Source: Chimonanthus salicifolius (taxonomy: Eukaryota > Streptophyta > Magnoliopsida > Laurales > Calycanthaceae). Taken from it: DNA of 64,000 nt. The notes below the pieces were generated by a model, which had not been told where the DNA came from, searched no databases, and worked only from the letters and a program-made list of their open reading frames with translations. Positions 23,510 to 35,053 of the stretch are shown here, one piece after another. The position numbers and the translations under genes are program-made. The first letter of the stretch is position 1; every line of letters begins with the position of its first letter. Location: NCBI GenBank assembly GCA_013350335.1, contig CM023536.1, positions 8,018,207 to 8,082,206 on the forward strand, read 5' to 3'.

Positions 23510-23898
23510 TCACTCTAAGACGGCAAACCAAGTTCGTTCATCACCTTGGATTTTTCGTTTAGGTTTTCAAATGAGTCGTTTCTCGACCGTTTTTTACAAC
23601 AATGTATCATGAATTATCTTCTATGAATTGTATGAGCTCCGAGACTGATTTTAAGTGAAAATGATATAGTTTTGACTTAAAAAGCATATTCAAATTTTTT
23701 TAGAAAAATAACTTTCTTTCTTAGTTATTTATATATAATTTTTTAAATTCAAAATTATGTTATTTTCACTTAAAATCAATTTTAAAATTTATAAATTTTA
23801 GAGTATACTTTAATTCTAAAAATCGATTGAGAAATAATTTTCTTTGAAACCTCAAATCAAACGCAAAAAAAATCCACGGTTCACCGTTTCGAAGTTAT
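23510..23898. mobile_element. Foldback MITE at start of array unit 1
   Basis: Begins TCACTCTAAGACGG with GTTCATCACCTTGGATTTTT, and ends with the inverted sequence near 23898. It is an imperfect hairpin of about 390 bp that continues directly into the unit sequence shared with units 2 and 3. Confidence 0.6.
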
Positions 23899-24368
23899 TG
23901 GCTCAGGGACGCAGACCTTTGACCTTTTGAAATTATCGATCCGACAAAGATGAAAAGTAGAATGAAAAATCCACTCATTTCCATCTCTGTATCCACAAAC
24001 CCTGTCTGAGAATAGCTTTAAAAAAAAAAGCCAATACAACTTATGGTAATATACCACTGCCCACAATAAAATTCCTCAGTCATGATTACTTGTCTATGAA
24101 AAGAAGTCAGTGATTTATAATTGTGGAGTGGTTTGTATTTGTTACCATGATTACTTCAGCAGTGTCGAAGGAATCATTAGTGATTGCGCCCACACTTATA
24201 CTGATAAAGACTTGATGAATGGCTGATTTGACTTCAGCACTGTTACTTCAGGTATAAATCATGGGCAATGAATTTTTTTATTTATTGAAGGACGTTTGAT
24301 CTCATGATCTCGCATTTATAGAGGTGAAAGTATCACTATTAAGTTAATTCTTCATATAATTTTATTTG

Positions 24369-26185
24369 GAGTGCCAATATAGATACCGATATTTTCTGTC
24401 AACAGACACTGAATTTTAGATTTTAGGTGAAAATTATCATTCTACCCTACACGCATGAAGGAATCGATTAGTTGATTCTCGAACGAGTGGAAGAAAACAG
24501 TAAAACAGATCGATTGCACGACGAAGCGATCGATCTGTTTTCGAATGAAAAAATCAAGCGATCGATCTGTTTTCGAATGAAAAAATCAGCAGCGTAACAG
24601 CACGATCGTGCGATCGATCTGTTTAAAAATAATTATATTATTTAAATAATAAAATTTCCTTTAAAACTTTAAAGTTATTTTTTAAGCATTATGTGTTTTC
24701 AAAATTTCTCAAATTTAATATCTGGACTAATTACAATAACCTGATAAAAATACTTTAAGACTTCAAGGTCTTTTGACACTTCTAAATATTTAAAACACAG
24801 TATTTTACAAATAAGGGTATCCCTAGGGTATGTCAAAAACACATTTAGGAGTGTTAAAAGACCTTAAAGTCTTAAAGTATTTTTATCAGATTATCGTAAT
24901 TAGTCCGGATATTTAATTTGAGAAATTTTAAAAATACACAGTGCTTAAAAAATAACGTTAAAGTTTTATCTTTCCTTTAAAACTTTAAAGTTATTTTTTA
25001 AGCAGTGTGTGTTTTCAAAATTTCTCAAATTTAATATCTGGACTAATTACGATAACCTGATAAAAATAATTTAAGACTTCAAGGTCTTTTGACACTCCTA
25101 AATATTTAAAACATAATATTTTACAAATAAGGGTATCCCTAGGGTACGTTAAAAACACATTTAGGAGTGTCAAAAGACCTTGAAGTCTTAAAGTATTTTT
25201 ATCAGGTTATCGTAATTAGTCCGGATATTGAATTTGAGAAATTTTGAAAATACACAGTGCCTAAGAAATAACTTTAAAGTTTTAAAGGAAAGATAAAACT
25301 TTAACGTTATTTTTTAAGCATTGTGTATTTTAAAAATTTGTCAAATTAAATATCCGGACTAATTACGACAACTTGATAAAAATACTTTAAGACTTCAAGG
25401 TCTTTTAACACTCCTAAATGTGTTTTTGACATATCCTAGGGATACCCTTATTTGTAAAATACTGTGTTTTAAATATTTAGGAGTGTCAAAAGACTTTGAA
25501 GTCTTAAATTATTTTTATTAGGTTATCGTAATTAGTCCGGATATTGAATTTGAGAAATTTTGAAAATACACGGTTCCTAAGAAATAACTTTAAAGTTTTA
25601 AAGGAAAGATAAAATTTTAACGTTATTTTTTAAGCACTGTGTATTTTTAAAATTTCTCAAATTAAATATCTGGACTAATTACGATAACCTGCTAAAAATA
25701 CTTTAAGACTTCAAGGTCTTTTAACACTCCTAAATGTGTTTTTGACATACCCTAGGGATACCCTTATTTGTAAAATACTGTGTTTTAAATATTTAGGAGT
25801 GTCAAAAGATCTTGAAGTCTTAAAGTATTTTTATCAGGTTATTGTAATTAGTCCAGATATTAAATTTGAGAAATTTTGAAAACACACAATACTTAAAAAA
25901 TAACTTTAAAGTTTTAAAGGAAATTTTATTATTTAAATAATATAATTATTTTTAAACAGATGGATCGCACGATCGTGCGATCGATCTGTTACGCTGCTGA
26001 TTTTTTCATTCGAAAACAGATCGATCGCTGCATCATGCGATCGATCTGTTTTGCTGTTTTCTTCCACTCGTTCGGGAATCAACCGATCGATTCCTTCATG
26101 CGTGAAGGGTAGAATAGTAATTTTCACCTAAAATCTAAAATTCGGTGTCTGCTGGCAGAAAACGTCGGTGTCTATATGGGCACCC
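24369..26185. mobile_element. 1.8-kb palindromic foldback element with nested hairpins
   Basis: The 9 bases TTTTATTTG flank it on both sides (24360-24368, 26186-26194). The ends GAGTGCCAATATAGATACCG and, reverse-complemented, GGGTGCCCATATAGACACCG open arms of about 270-290 bp. These carry repeated GATCGATCTGTT and TTTTCGAATGAAAAAATC motifs. The interior is four blocks of about 315 bp, each itself a hairpin (arm TTATTTTTTAAGCA...GGTCTTTTGACAC, spacer, inverted arm). Blocks 1-2 have one orientation and blocks 3-4 the opposite, so the whole folds about 25285. The tandem units 2 and 3 are empty at this site. A 9-bp duplication suggests a Mutator-like mover; no transposase is encoded. Confidence 0.85.
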
Positions 26186-26394
26186 TTTTATTTGAACTAT
26201 CATTTTATTTATTTGAGTTGTTAGGTATTTTCATCTTATGTAGAAAATTTTCTCTTCAAACTCTTGAAGTGTTTAACTTAATTCATATGTCATAAATCTA
26301 AAATTTTTACCTCTGATATAGTGTCAGTGGATTTCCACCTATTCAAAAAAAATATTTTTTTTTCTATTTTTTTCTTTTTATTTTTTACAAAGTG

Positions 26395-26570
26395 TTCTAG
26401 TCTCTTAGACCACTCAACTTATCCTCAGAACATGTACAATTCTCTCTAGCTATACAAACCAGAGAAGTCTATAAAGAGTGACTCTTTACAGTGAAATATA
26501 AATCAAACTTAGAACTCTCACTTTGTAAAACGAATTCTAATATTTTCGTGTTCAGTTAAACCTTTCAATC
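26395..26570 (-). repeat. SINE-like segment in array unit 1
   Basis: On the minus strand it reads GAGAGTTCTAAGTTTGATTT, then GTAAAGAGTCACTCTTTATA, ..., ending in an A-rich tail. Copies with the same boundaries are in unit 2 (about 30855-31030) and unit 3 (about 35305-35480), so it was present before the array formed. tRNA relation is weak. Confidence 0.4.
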
Positions 26571-26794
26571 CTGCCATGGACGAACCCGGAATCCCAATTT
26601 TCTGTTTGAGCTTGGGTCATCAAAGTTCAAATAAAAAAGTGCAATATATTACAAAATATGTGATATTATTGGATATAAAATATCTAATCCAACTATGTTT
26701 AGATGATTTTAGCTCAGGCTTAATCTCTTACTACGTTAGGGCCCTTCAGTTAGGCCCAAAAGTCATTTAGACTTTTGGGTTTGAGACCGAGGCA

Positions 26795-26878
26795 TAAGTA
26801 GGGGTATAAATCTCACTTGATACTCTGCGTATCGGCCAATATTTGCCCATATCGGATTAATATCAACGTAAATATCGG

Positions 26879-26925
<47 letters not shown>

Positions 26926-27003
26926 TGAGTTGAATCGAGTTAAAATTCAAATTGGGTCAAAAATTTCAGGTCAATAGGTCGGGTCAAGAATTTCAACCCT
27001 ACT
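26795..27003. mobile_element. Short TATCGG element with AGTAGGG ends (unit 1 copy)
   Basis: Begins AAGTAGGGGTATAAATCTC and ends AATTTCAACCCTACTTTT, giving short inverted ends AGTAGGG. It contains TGCGTATCGGCCAATATTTG, a long TA run (26881-26920) present only here, and the GGTCGGGTCAAGAATTTC motif. Copies lie at the same place in unit 2 (31259-31447) and unit 3 (35710-35897). Confidence 0.55.
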
Positions 27004-27957
27004 TTTCTTGTTGATATGGATACAATAGGAATTTGTTGAATCCTACGCTGCTTACCCAAGTTGAAATACAAAATCTTTATTTGAATCACAATTTGTTGTC
27101 TGGATCTAAATAATGGCTAAAAACCCTCAATGGGTCTCAATCTTGGCAATCAATTCCATTCCATTCTGGCTAAAAAAGGGAATGGAACGGCTTGCACTTT
27201 GGTAGTAGCTATTGTTATGGCTTGTTCCGGGCTGTTGTGGTACCATTTTCATCTGTTCCCACTGGAAAGGGCCTACCCCTGTCGGCCTTATCCATTCTAC
27301 TCTACTGTTTTTATATATGTATTTTTTAAATGTTATGCATGCACATAGATATTTCAACCATACCAATTAAAGATTCTAAAGATTTTAGTGTTCAAATTAC
27401 TAGATCACCTAAATTTATACACTTCGATGATTTTGAAAATTAAGATCGAATAGTCAGAAATTAATTTTGAGTCAAAATTTGGTCCAATTGTAGTTAATCA
27501 AACTATTTTCATTTCATGCAGTTTATATTTTATGGATTTCACGTTTGTTTCTAAGATGTTTTATAAGTTATTGTATTTGATTCCTATTAGAGTAAAATTC
27601 AAACCATCTTGAATTACTATTTGATAATTACGCTACTTAACTTGAGATTAGGAACATGAATAGGTATATAATGATAACTTATATTTTTATTTGTATAACT
27701 TAGTGTGAAAAGATGAAAAATAATTAACCACAACATTTTAATTAGTTTAGAGTATTTTCTCCATATTATATCATTTTTTTTATTTAAGGCTATTTTTTTG
27801 AAATGCAACATAGAAACAGCGAGACCACTGAATTATTCCGTTACAAAGACAAAACTAAAATGAGTTCCAAAACAGATCTCACCATTATAGTCTCAATTTT
27901 AACTTTTGAAAGATACATTTCCTTTAATTTATTCGAGTTTTTTTTTTTTTTTTGAAT

Positions 27958-28115
27958 TTACTTGTTGGGAAACAGCTGGGTAACCAGCGTAGAACTCCCA
28001 CGGGTGAACCCACTACCCCTAGGACACACCAAAGTTAGGCCATGAGGGCTCGAACCCGCAACCTTCCACTTCTTGTAGTGGGAGGTAACCAATTGAACTA
28101 CACCCATGTGAGTTA
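27958..28115 (-). repeat. tRNA-derived SINE (unit 1 copy)
   Basis: On the minus strand there is an A box (TGTAGTTCAATTGGTTACC) and a B box (GGTTCGAGCCC), the internal RNA polymerase III promoter of tRNA-type SINEs. These are followed by CATGGCCTAACTTTGGTGTG and an A-rich tail (plus-strand T-run at 27937-27953). Copies are in unit 2 (32399-32555) and unit 3 (36840-36999), at matching positions. Confidence 0.8.
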
Positions 28116-28427
28116 TTTGAGTCGGTGTGCCTTCTCTACATGCCATTTGCTGTTTAAGATGAGCTTTTTGAGAATCTTGACTCATATCATTGGATATGAA
28201 CATAAGGGTTGATTGTAGGTGAGCCCTAATAGCACTTTAATTTAAATGATTTTCATCCTCTGATCAAATATACAGGACATTCCATGATAATCAACCATTA
28301 TGAGGGAGCTATTGGAAGAAAGACATCTAAATTTCTTTAGAATGCCTAGCCACAACTTTTGATTTTGACAAACTATATAATGGACTATTTGATTCTTCTC
28401 TTATTTCTCTCATAGCAGTTCAGCAGA

Positions 28428-28520
28428 GGGCTCTTACAGCAAATCTTACATATCAAGAGCAACAAAAGCTTGCAAGTGAATTGATGGTAGTTTGTACCAA
28501 GATTCTAAAGTCAACCTCTT
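28428..28520 (+). pseudogene. Exon-like segment of an unidentified gene (unit 1)
   Basis: An open stretch reading VQQRALTANLTYQEQQKLAS and on to VVCTKILK follows a pyrimidine-rich TTATTTCTCTCATAG acceptor-like sequence. It recurs in unit 2 (from 32869) and unit 3 (from 37293). In unit 3 it has gained three bases in frame (QQKIASSELI). I do not recognise the protein family. The tandem units may therefore carry a fragment of a duplicated host gene, but a GT donor is not obvious. Confidence 0.3.
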
Positions 28521-28660
28521 TTTTTTTTAATCAAGGTGTCTAGACATCTCACCCAACTAATCTTTAAACCATGTGTAAATCTCCCAATCTACACACACCA
28601 TGTAAATTTTACAGAGAGTGACTCTTTGAAGTCGAGCGTAAATTGAACACAAGACTAACG
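28505..28660 (-). repeat. SINE-like element (unit 1 copy)
   Basis: The plus strand starts with a T-run, then AATCAAGGTGTCTAGACATC, CTACACACACCATGTAAATT and GAGTGACTCTTTGAAGTCGA. On the minus strand it ends in poly-A. Unit 3 (37397-37590) keeps a longer head (GACCTATCTGCC...TTGTGTTCAA), suggesting a degenerate tRNA-like 5' part. Confidence 0.45.
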
Positions 28661-29389
28661 ATCTAATTTGAGTCAATTTCAATTGATGAGCTGACTCAAA
28701 CTTAGATGTATTCAGGCTTATTGTAAGATCTTGATTTGCATGTCATTTGGCTGATAAGAGCAAATGACTCAGCCAATATCTATGGATTTTCAACAACTCA
28801 TTCCTGTTCATTTTGCTTCCCATTTCAAGTCATGGGAGGATAGGAGAGAACAATTTGATTTTATTCAACTTTAACTTGCCTCTCAAATCATTCAAACAAA
28901 CTCTAGGGTCACTATTTGTCATTTTCCTTATCAAGTTCATTTGGAGGTGGTTCTCCATCTGGATTTCTTTTTTATTATTTTTCTAGGAGAAGTTAACAGC
29001 AAAGGACACTAATTTTGGAGAGTTATCTTTTCTAGTTGATGAAGAGGCCAAATTTTAAGGTTTAAAGATTGTATGGATGTGTAAACCAAGTTTAGGGCTT
29101 TGGGTATTCACTCACATTTGTTTGCTCTCTAGTTTTTATAGAAAAATTAGGTTTTTCTTTGAAAATCATTTCTCAGCATACATTTGTTTGCAAGTATTTT
29201 CATAGAAATCCATTTTCAGATGTGAGAAAAAAACAACAATTTTTGCATAGTTCTTTCCCTGCCTCATACCCTATGACCATGACTATTTCATTAAAAGCTA
29301 AGGCATATAATTTCTCAAACTAATTTTGAAAAATAATGATGATAATAATAAACTAAAGCCCACAAAAAATCCAAAGACCCTAGTGCCCT

Positions 29390-29552
29390 TAACCAGGGGT
29401 ATAAATCTCAGACGATACTGTGCGTATCGGCCAGAGAAAAAAGAAATCGGCCAATATCTTTTTCTTTTTTTTTTTTTAAAAAAAGAATATCGACTGTGGA
29501 CTCAGCTGATATCTCGGCCGATATTTGCCCATATAAAACAGCCTTATATATA
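29390..29552. repeat. Array junction with CAGGGGTATAAATCTCAG...TATCGGCC sequence
   Basis: CAGGGGTATAAATCTCAGAC, CTGTGCGTATCGGCC, an A-tract and ATATCTCGGCCGATATTTGC. It resembles one end of the hAT-like family but lacks a matching right terminus. The same sequence joins units 2 and 3 at 33841-34004. It is absent after unit 3. Confidence 0.6.
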
Positions 29553-29954
29553 TCACTCCAAGACGACGAGCCAGGTTCGTTCATCACCTTGGATTTTTCG
29601 CTTAGGTTTTTAAACGAGCCGTTTCTCGACCGATGTTTACAAACAATGTATCAAAATTCATCTTCTCTGAATTTTATGAGTTACGAGACTGATTTTAAAT
29701 GAAAATGGTATAGTTTTGGATTTAAAAAGCGTACTCAAAAAATTTAAGAAAAATAACCTTCCTTATTAATTCTTTAGGTACGATTTTTGAAGTCTAAAAC
29801 TATATCATTTTTACTTAAAATCAGTCCCAAAATTCATAAAATTTAGAATAAATGAATTTTGATATATTGTTTGTAAAAAGTAACCGAGAAACAGTTTTAT
29901 TTGAAAACTCGAACCAAATGCAAGAAAAATTCACGATTCGCCATTTTGGAGTGA
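29553..29954. mobile_element. Foldback MITE at start of array unit 2
   Basis: Begins TCACTCCAAGACGACGAGCC and ends GATTCGCCATTTTGGAGTGA, ends inverted. Arms are complementary across almost the whole 400 bp, with the centre near 29750. Confidence 0.7.
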
Positions 29955-30396
29955 TTGGCTCACGGACGCAGATTTTTTACTTTTCTAAATTATCAATACA
30001 ATAAAAATAAAAAGTAAAATGAAAAATCTACTGATTCCCATCTCTGATTCTACAAACCCTGCCTGAGAATAGCTTTTAGAAAAAAAAAAACCACTACAAC
30101 TTATCTAGTAACATACCACGGCCCACAATAAAATTCCTCAGTCATGATTACTTGTCTATGATGTCAGTGATTTATAATTGTGGAATGGTTTGTATTTGTT
30201 ACCATGGTTACTTCAGCAGTGTGGAAGGAATCATTAGTGATTGCGCCCCCACTTACACTGATAAAGACTTGATGAATGGCTGATTTGACTTCAGCAGTGT
30301 CTACATCAGGTATAAATCACGGGCAGTCAATTTTTTTTTTGTGTTTGAAGGATGTTTGATTTCATGATCTTGCACGTATAAAAGTGAAAGTTAATT

Positions 30397-30603
30397 ACTC
30401 TCTCTTGTGACTTTATACCCAATTTAATCTATATGGGTGTAGTTTAGATAATTACCTCTCACTTTAGTAAGTGGGAGGTCACGGATTCAAACCTCCCATG
30501 GTCTAACTTTGGTGTGCCTAAAAGGTAGTGGTCTACCTGTAGAAATTTTACGCTGCGTATTCCACGGTTTTCCACACGTAAATTCAAAACAGAAAAAAGA
30601 AAA
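30397..30603 (+). repeat. tRNA-derived SINE with 16-bp target duplication (unit 2)
   Basis: Flanked by AAAGTGAAAGTTAATT on both sides (30381-30396 and 30604-30619). The A box region is GGGTGTAGTTTAGATAATTA and the B box region is GGATTCAAACC, then CATGGTCTAACTTTGGTGTG, ending in an A-rich tail. Unit 1 lacks it; unit 3 has the same insertion at 34847-35053. Confidence 0.85.
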
Positions 30604-33600
30604 AAAGTGAAAGTTAATTTCTAATTTTATTTATATTGTCACTTTATTTATTTGAATGGTTAGATATTCTCATTTTGTGTGGAAGATCTTGCCCTTAAAC
30701 TCTTGGAGTATTTAACTTGATCAAAACTGCTTGTAGGTAGTGTCATGAATCTGAATTTTTTTACCTCTGATTACTACAAAGTAGTGTTGGTGAATTTTCA
30801 TGTATTCGAAAAAAATATTTTCTTTTTCTATTTTTTTCTTTTTATTTTTTTACAAAGTGTTCTAGTCTCTTAGACCACTCAACTTATCTTCAGAACATGT
30901 GCAAGTCTCTCCAACTATACAAATCAGGCAAATCTATAAAAAATGACCCTTTATAGTGAAATGTAAATCGAACTTAAAACTCTCATTTTGTCAAACGAAT
31001 TCTAATATTTTCGTTATCAGTTAAACCTTTCAATCCTGCCATGGCCGAACCCGGAATCTCAATTTTCTGTTTGAGCTTGGGTCATCAAAGTTCAAATAAA
31101 AAAGTACAATATATTACAAAATATGTGATACTATTGGATATAAAATATCTAATACAGCTATCTTTAGATGATTTTAGCTCAGGCTTAATCTCTGACTACG
31201 TTAGGGCCCTTCAGTTAGGCCCTTCAGTTAGTTAGACTTTTGGGCTTGAGACCGAGGCATAAGTAGGGGTATAAATCTCAGCCGATACTCTGCGTATCGG
31301 CCAATATTTGCCCATATTGGATAAATATCGACCTAGATATCGGCTTATATATATATAAAATTTGAGTTGAATCGAGTTAAAATTCAAATCGGGTCAAAAA
31401 TTTCAGATCAATAGGTCGGGTCAAGAATTTCAGCCCTACTTTTCTTGTTGATATGGATACAATGGGAATTTGTTGAATCCTACGCTGCTGACCCAAGTTG
31501 AAATACAAAATCTTTATTTGAATCACAATTTGTTGTCTGGATCTAAATAATGGCTAAAAAACCTCAATGGGTCTCAATCTTGGCAATCAATTCCATTCCA
31601 TTCTGGCTAAAAAAGGGGAATGGAACGGCTTGCACTTTGGTAGTAGACAATGTTATGGCTTGTTCCGGGCTGTTGTGGTACCATTTTCATCTGTTCCAAC
31701 TGGAAAGGGCCTTACCCCTGTCGGCCTTATCCATTCTACTCTACTGTTTTTATATATGTATTTTTTAAATGTTATGCATGCACATAGATATTTCAACCAT
31801 ACCAATTAAAGATTCTAAAGATTTTAGCGTTCAAAGTTACTAGTTCTCCTAAATTTATACACTTCGATGATTTTGACAATTAAGATAGAGTGCTTAGAAA
31901 TTAAATTTTGAGTCGAAATTTGATCCAATTGTAGTTAATCAAGTTATTTTCATTTCATGCAGTTTATATTTTATGGATTTCACGTTTGTTTCTAGGTGTT
32001 TTGTGAGTTATTGTATTTGATTCTTATTAGAGTAAAATTCAAACCATCTTGAATTATTATTTGATAATTACGCTACTTAACTTGAGATTAGGAATATGAA
32101 TAGGTATATAATGATAACTTATATTTTTATTTGTATAACGTAGTGTGAAAAGACGAAAAATAATTAACCACAACATTTTAATTAGTTTAGAGTATTTTCT
32201 TCATATTATATCAAAATTTTTTTTTTTTAAGGCTATTTTTTTGAAATGCAATATAGAAACAGCGAGACCACTGAACTATTCCGTTATAAAGACAAAACTA
32301 AAATGAGTTCCAAAACATATCTCACCATTATAGTCTCAATTTTAACTTTTGAAAGATGCATTTCCTTTAATTTATTCGAGTTTTTGTTTTTTTTGAATTT
32401 ACTTGTTGGGAAACAGCTGGGTAACCGGCATAGAACTCCCACGGGTGAATCCATTACCCCTAGGACACACCAAAGTTAGGCCATGAGGGCTCAAACTCGC
32501 AACCTCCCACTTCTTGTAGTGGGAGACAACCAATTGAACTATACCCATGTGAGGTATTCAAGTAGGTGTGCCTTCTCCACATGCCATTTGCTGTTTAAGA
32601 TGAGCTTTTTGAGAATCTTGACTCATATCATTGGATATGAACATAAGGGTTGATTGTAGGAGAGCCCTAATAGCACTTTAATTTAAATGATTTTCATCCT
32701 CTGATCAAATATACAGGACATTCCATCATAATCAACCATTATGAGGGAGCTATTGGAAGAAAGACATCTAAATTTCTTTAGAATAACTAGCCACAACTTT
32801 TGATTTTGACAAACTATATAATGGACCATTTGATTCTTCTCTTATTTCTCTCATAGCAGTTCAGCAGAGGGCTCTTACAGCAAATCTTACATATCAAGAG
32901 CAACAAAAGCTTGCAAGTGAATTGATGGTAGTTTGTACCAAGATTCTAAAGTCAACCTTTTTTTTTTTTTAAATCAAGGTGTCTAGACATCTCACCCAAC
33001 TAATCTTTAAACCATGTGTAAATCTCCCAATCTACACACACCATGTAAATTTTACAGAGAGTGACTCTTTGGAGTCGAGCGTAAATTGAACACAAGACTA
33101 ACAATCTAATTTGAGTCAATTTCAATTGATGAGCTGACTCAAACTTAGATGTATTCAAGCTTATTGTAAGATCTTGATTTGCATGTCATTTGGCTGATAA
33201 GAGCAAATGACTCAGCCAATATCTATGGATTTTCAACAACTCATTCCTGTTCATTTTGCTTCCCATTTCAAGTCATGGGAGGATAGGAGAGAACAATTTG
33301 ATTTTATTCAACTTTAACTTGCCTCTCAAATCATTCAAACAAACTCTAGGGTCGCTATTTGTCATTTTCCTTATCAAGTTAATTTGGAGGTGGTTCTCCA
33401 TCTGGATTTCTTTTTTATTATTTTTCTAGGAGAAGTTAACAGCAAAGGACACTAATTTTGGAGAGTTATCTTTTCTAGTTGATGAAGAGGCCAAATTTTA
33501 AGGTTTAAAGATTGTATGGATGTCTTTGACAGTAAACCAAGTTTAGGGCTTTGGGTATTCACTCACATTTGTTTGCTCTCTAATTTTTATAGAAAAATTA

Positions 33601-34004
33601 GGTTTTTCTTTGAAAATCATTTCTCAGCATACATTTGTTTGCAAGTATTTTCATAGAAATCCATTTTCACATGTGAGAAAAAAACAACAATTTTTGCATA
33701 GTTCTTTCCCTGCCTCATACCCTATGACCATGACTATTTCATTAAAAGCTAAGGCATATAATTTCTCAAACTAATTTTGAAAAATAATGATGATAATAAT
33801 AAACTAAAGCCCACAAAAAATCCAAAGACCCTAGTGCCCTTAACCAAGGGTATAAATCTCAGCCGATACTGTGCGTATCGGCCAGAGAAAAAAGAAATCG
33901 GCCAATATCTTTTTCTTTTTTTTTTTTAAAAAAAAAGAATATCGACTGTGGACTCAGCTGATATCTCGGCCGATATTTGCCCATATAAAACAGCCTTATA
34001 TATA

Positions 34005-34407
34005 TCACTCCAAGACGACGAGCCAGGTTCGTTCATCACCTTGGATTTTTCGCTTAGGTTTTTAAACGAGCCGTTTCTCGACCGATGTTTACAAACAATG
34101 TATCAAAATTCATCTTCTCTGAATTTTATGAGTTACGAGACTGATTTTAAATGAAAATGGTATAGTTTTGGATTTAAAAAGCGTACTCAAAACATTTAAG
34201 AAAAATAACCTTCCTTATTAATTCTTTAGGTACGATTTTTGAAGTCTAAAACTATATCATTTTTACTTAAAATCAGTCCCAGAATTCATAAAATTCAGAG
34301 TAAATGAATTTTGATATATTGTTTGTAAAAATCAACCGAGAAACAGTTTTGTTTGAAAACTCAAACCAAATGCAAGAAAAATTCACGATTCGCCATTTTG
34401 GAGCGAT
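34005..34407. mobile_element. Foldback MITE at start of array unit 3
   Basis: Near-identical copy of 29553-29954, beginning TCACTCCAAGACGACG and ending GCCATTTTGGAGCGA. Confidence 0.7.
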
Positions 34408-34846
34408 TGACTCACGGACGCAGATTTTTTACTTTTCTAAATTATTAATACAATAAAAATAAAAAGTAAAATGAAAAATCTACTGATTCCCATCTCTGAT
34501 TCTACAAACCCTGCCTGAGAATAGCTTTTAAAAAAAAAAACCACTACAACTTATCTAGTAACATACCACGGCCCACAATAAAATTCCTCAGTCATGATTA
34601 CTTGTCAATGATGTCAGTGATTTATAATTGTGGAATGGTTTGTATTTGTTACCATGGTTACTTCAGCAGTGTGGAAGGAATCATTAGTGATTGCGCCCCC
34701 ACTTACACCGATAAAGACTTGATGAATGGCTGATTTGACTTCAACAGTGTCTACATCAGGTATAAATCACGGGCAGTCAATTTTTTTTTTGTGTTTGAAG
34801 GATGTTTGATTTCATGATCTTGCACGTATAAAAGTGAAAGTTAATT

Positions 34847-35053
34847 ACTCTCTCTTGTCACTTTCCACCCAATTTAATCTATATGGGTATAGTTCAGATA
34901 ATTACCTTCCACTTCAGTAAGTAGGAGGTCATGAGTTCGAACCTCCCATGGTCTAACCTTGGTGTAACTAAAGGGTAGTGGTCTACCTGTAGAAATTTTA
35001 CGCTGCGTATCCTGCAGTTTCCCACATGTAAATTCAAAACAGAAAAAAGAAAA
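34847..35053 (+). repeat. tRNA-derived SINE (unit 3 copy)
   Basis: Same insertion as 30397-30603 with the same AAAGTGAAAGTTAATT flanks (34831-34846, 35054-35069). It shows a cleaner B box (GAGTTCGAACC), which suggests unit 3 retains the more ancestral version. Confidence 0.85.

Noticed and set aside
27958..28115. A functional tRNA gene
   Set aside because: A and B boxes are present but the sequence cannot form a full cloverleaf, has an A-rich tail, and occurs in many dispersed copies; it is a SINE.
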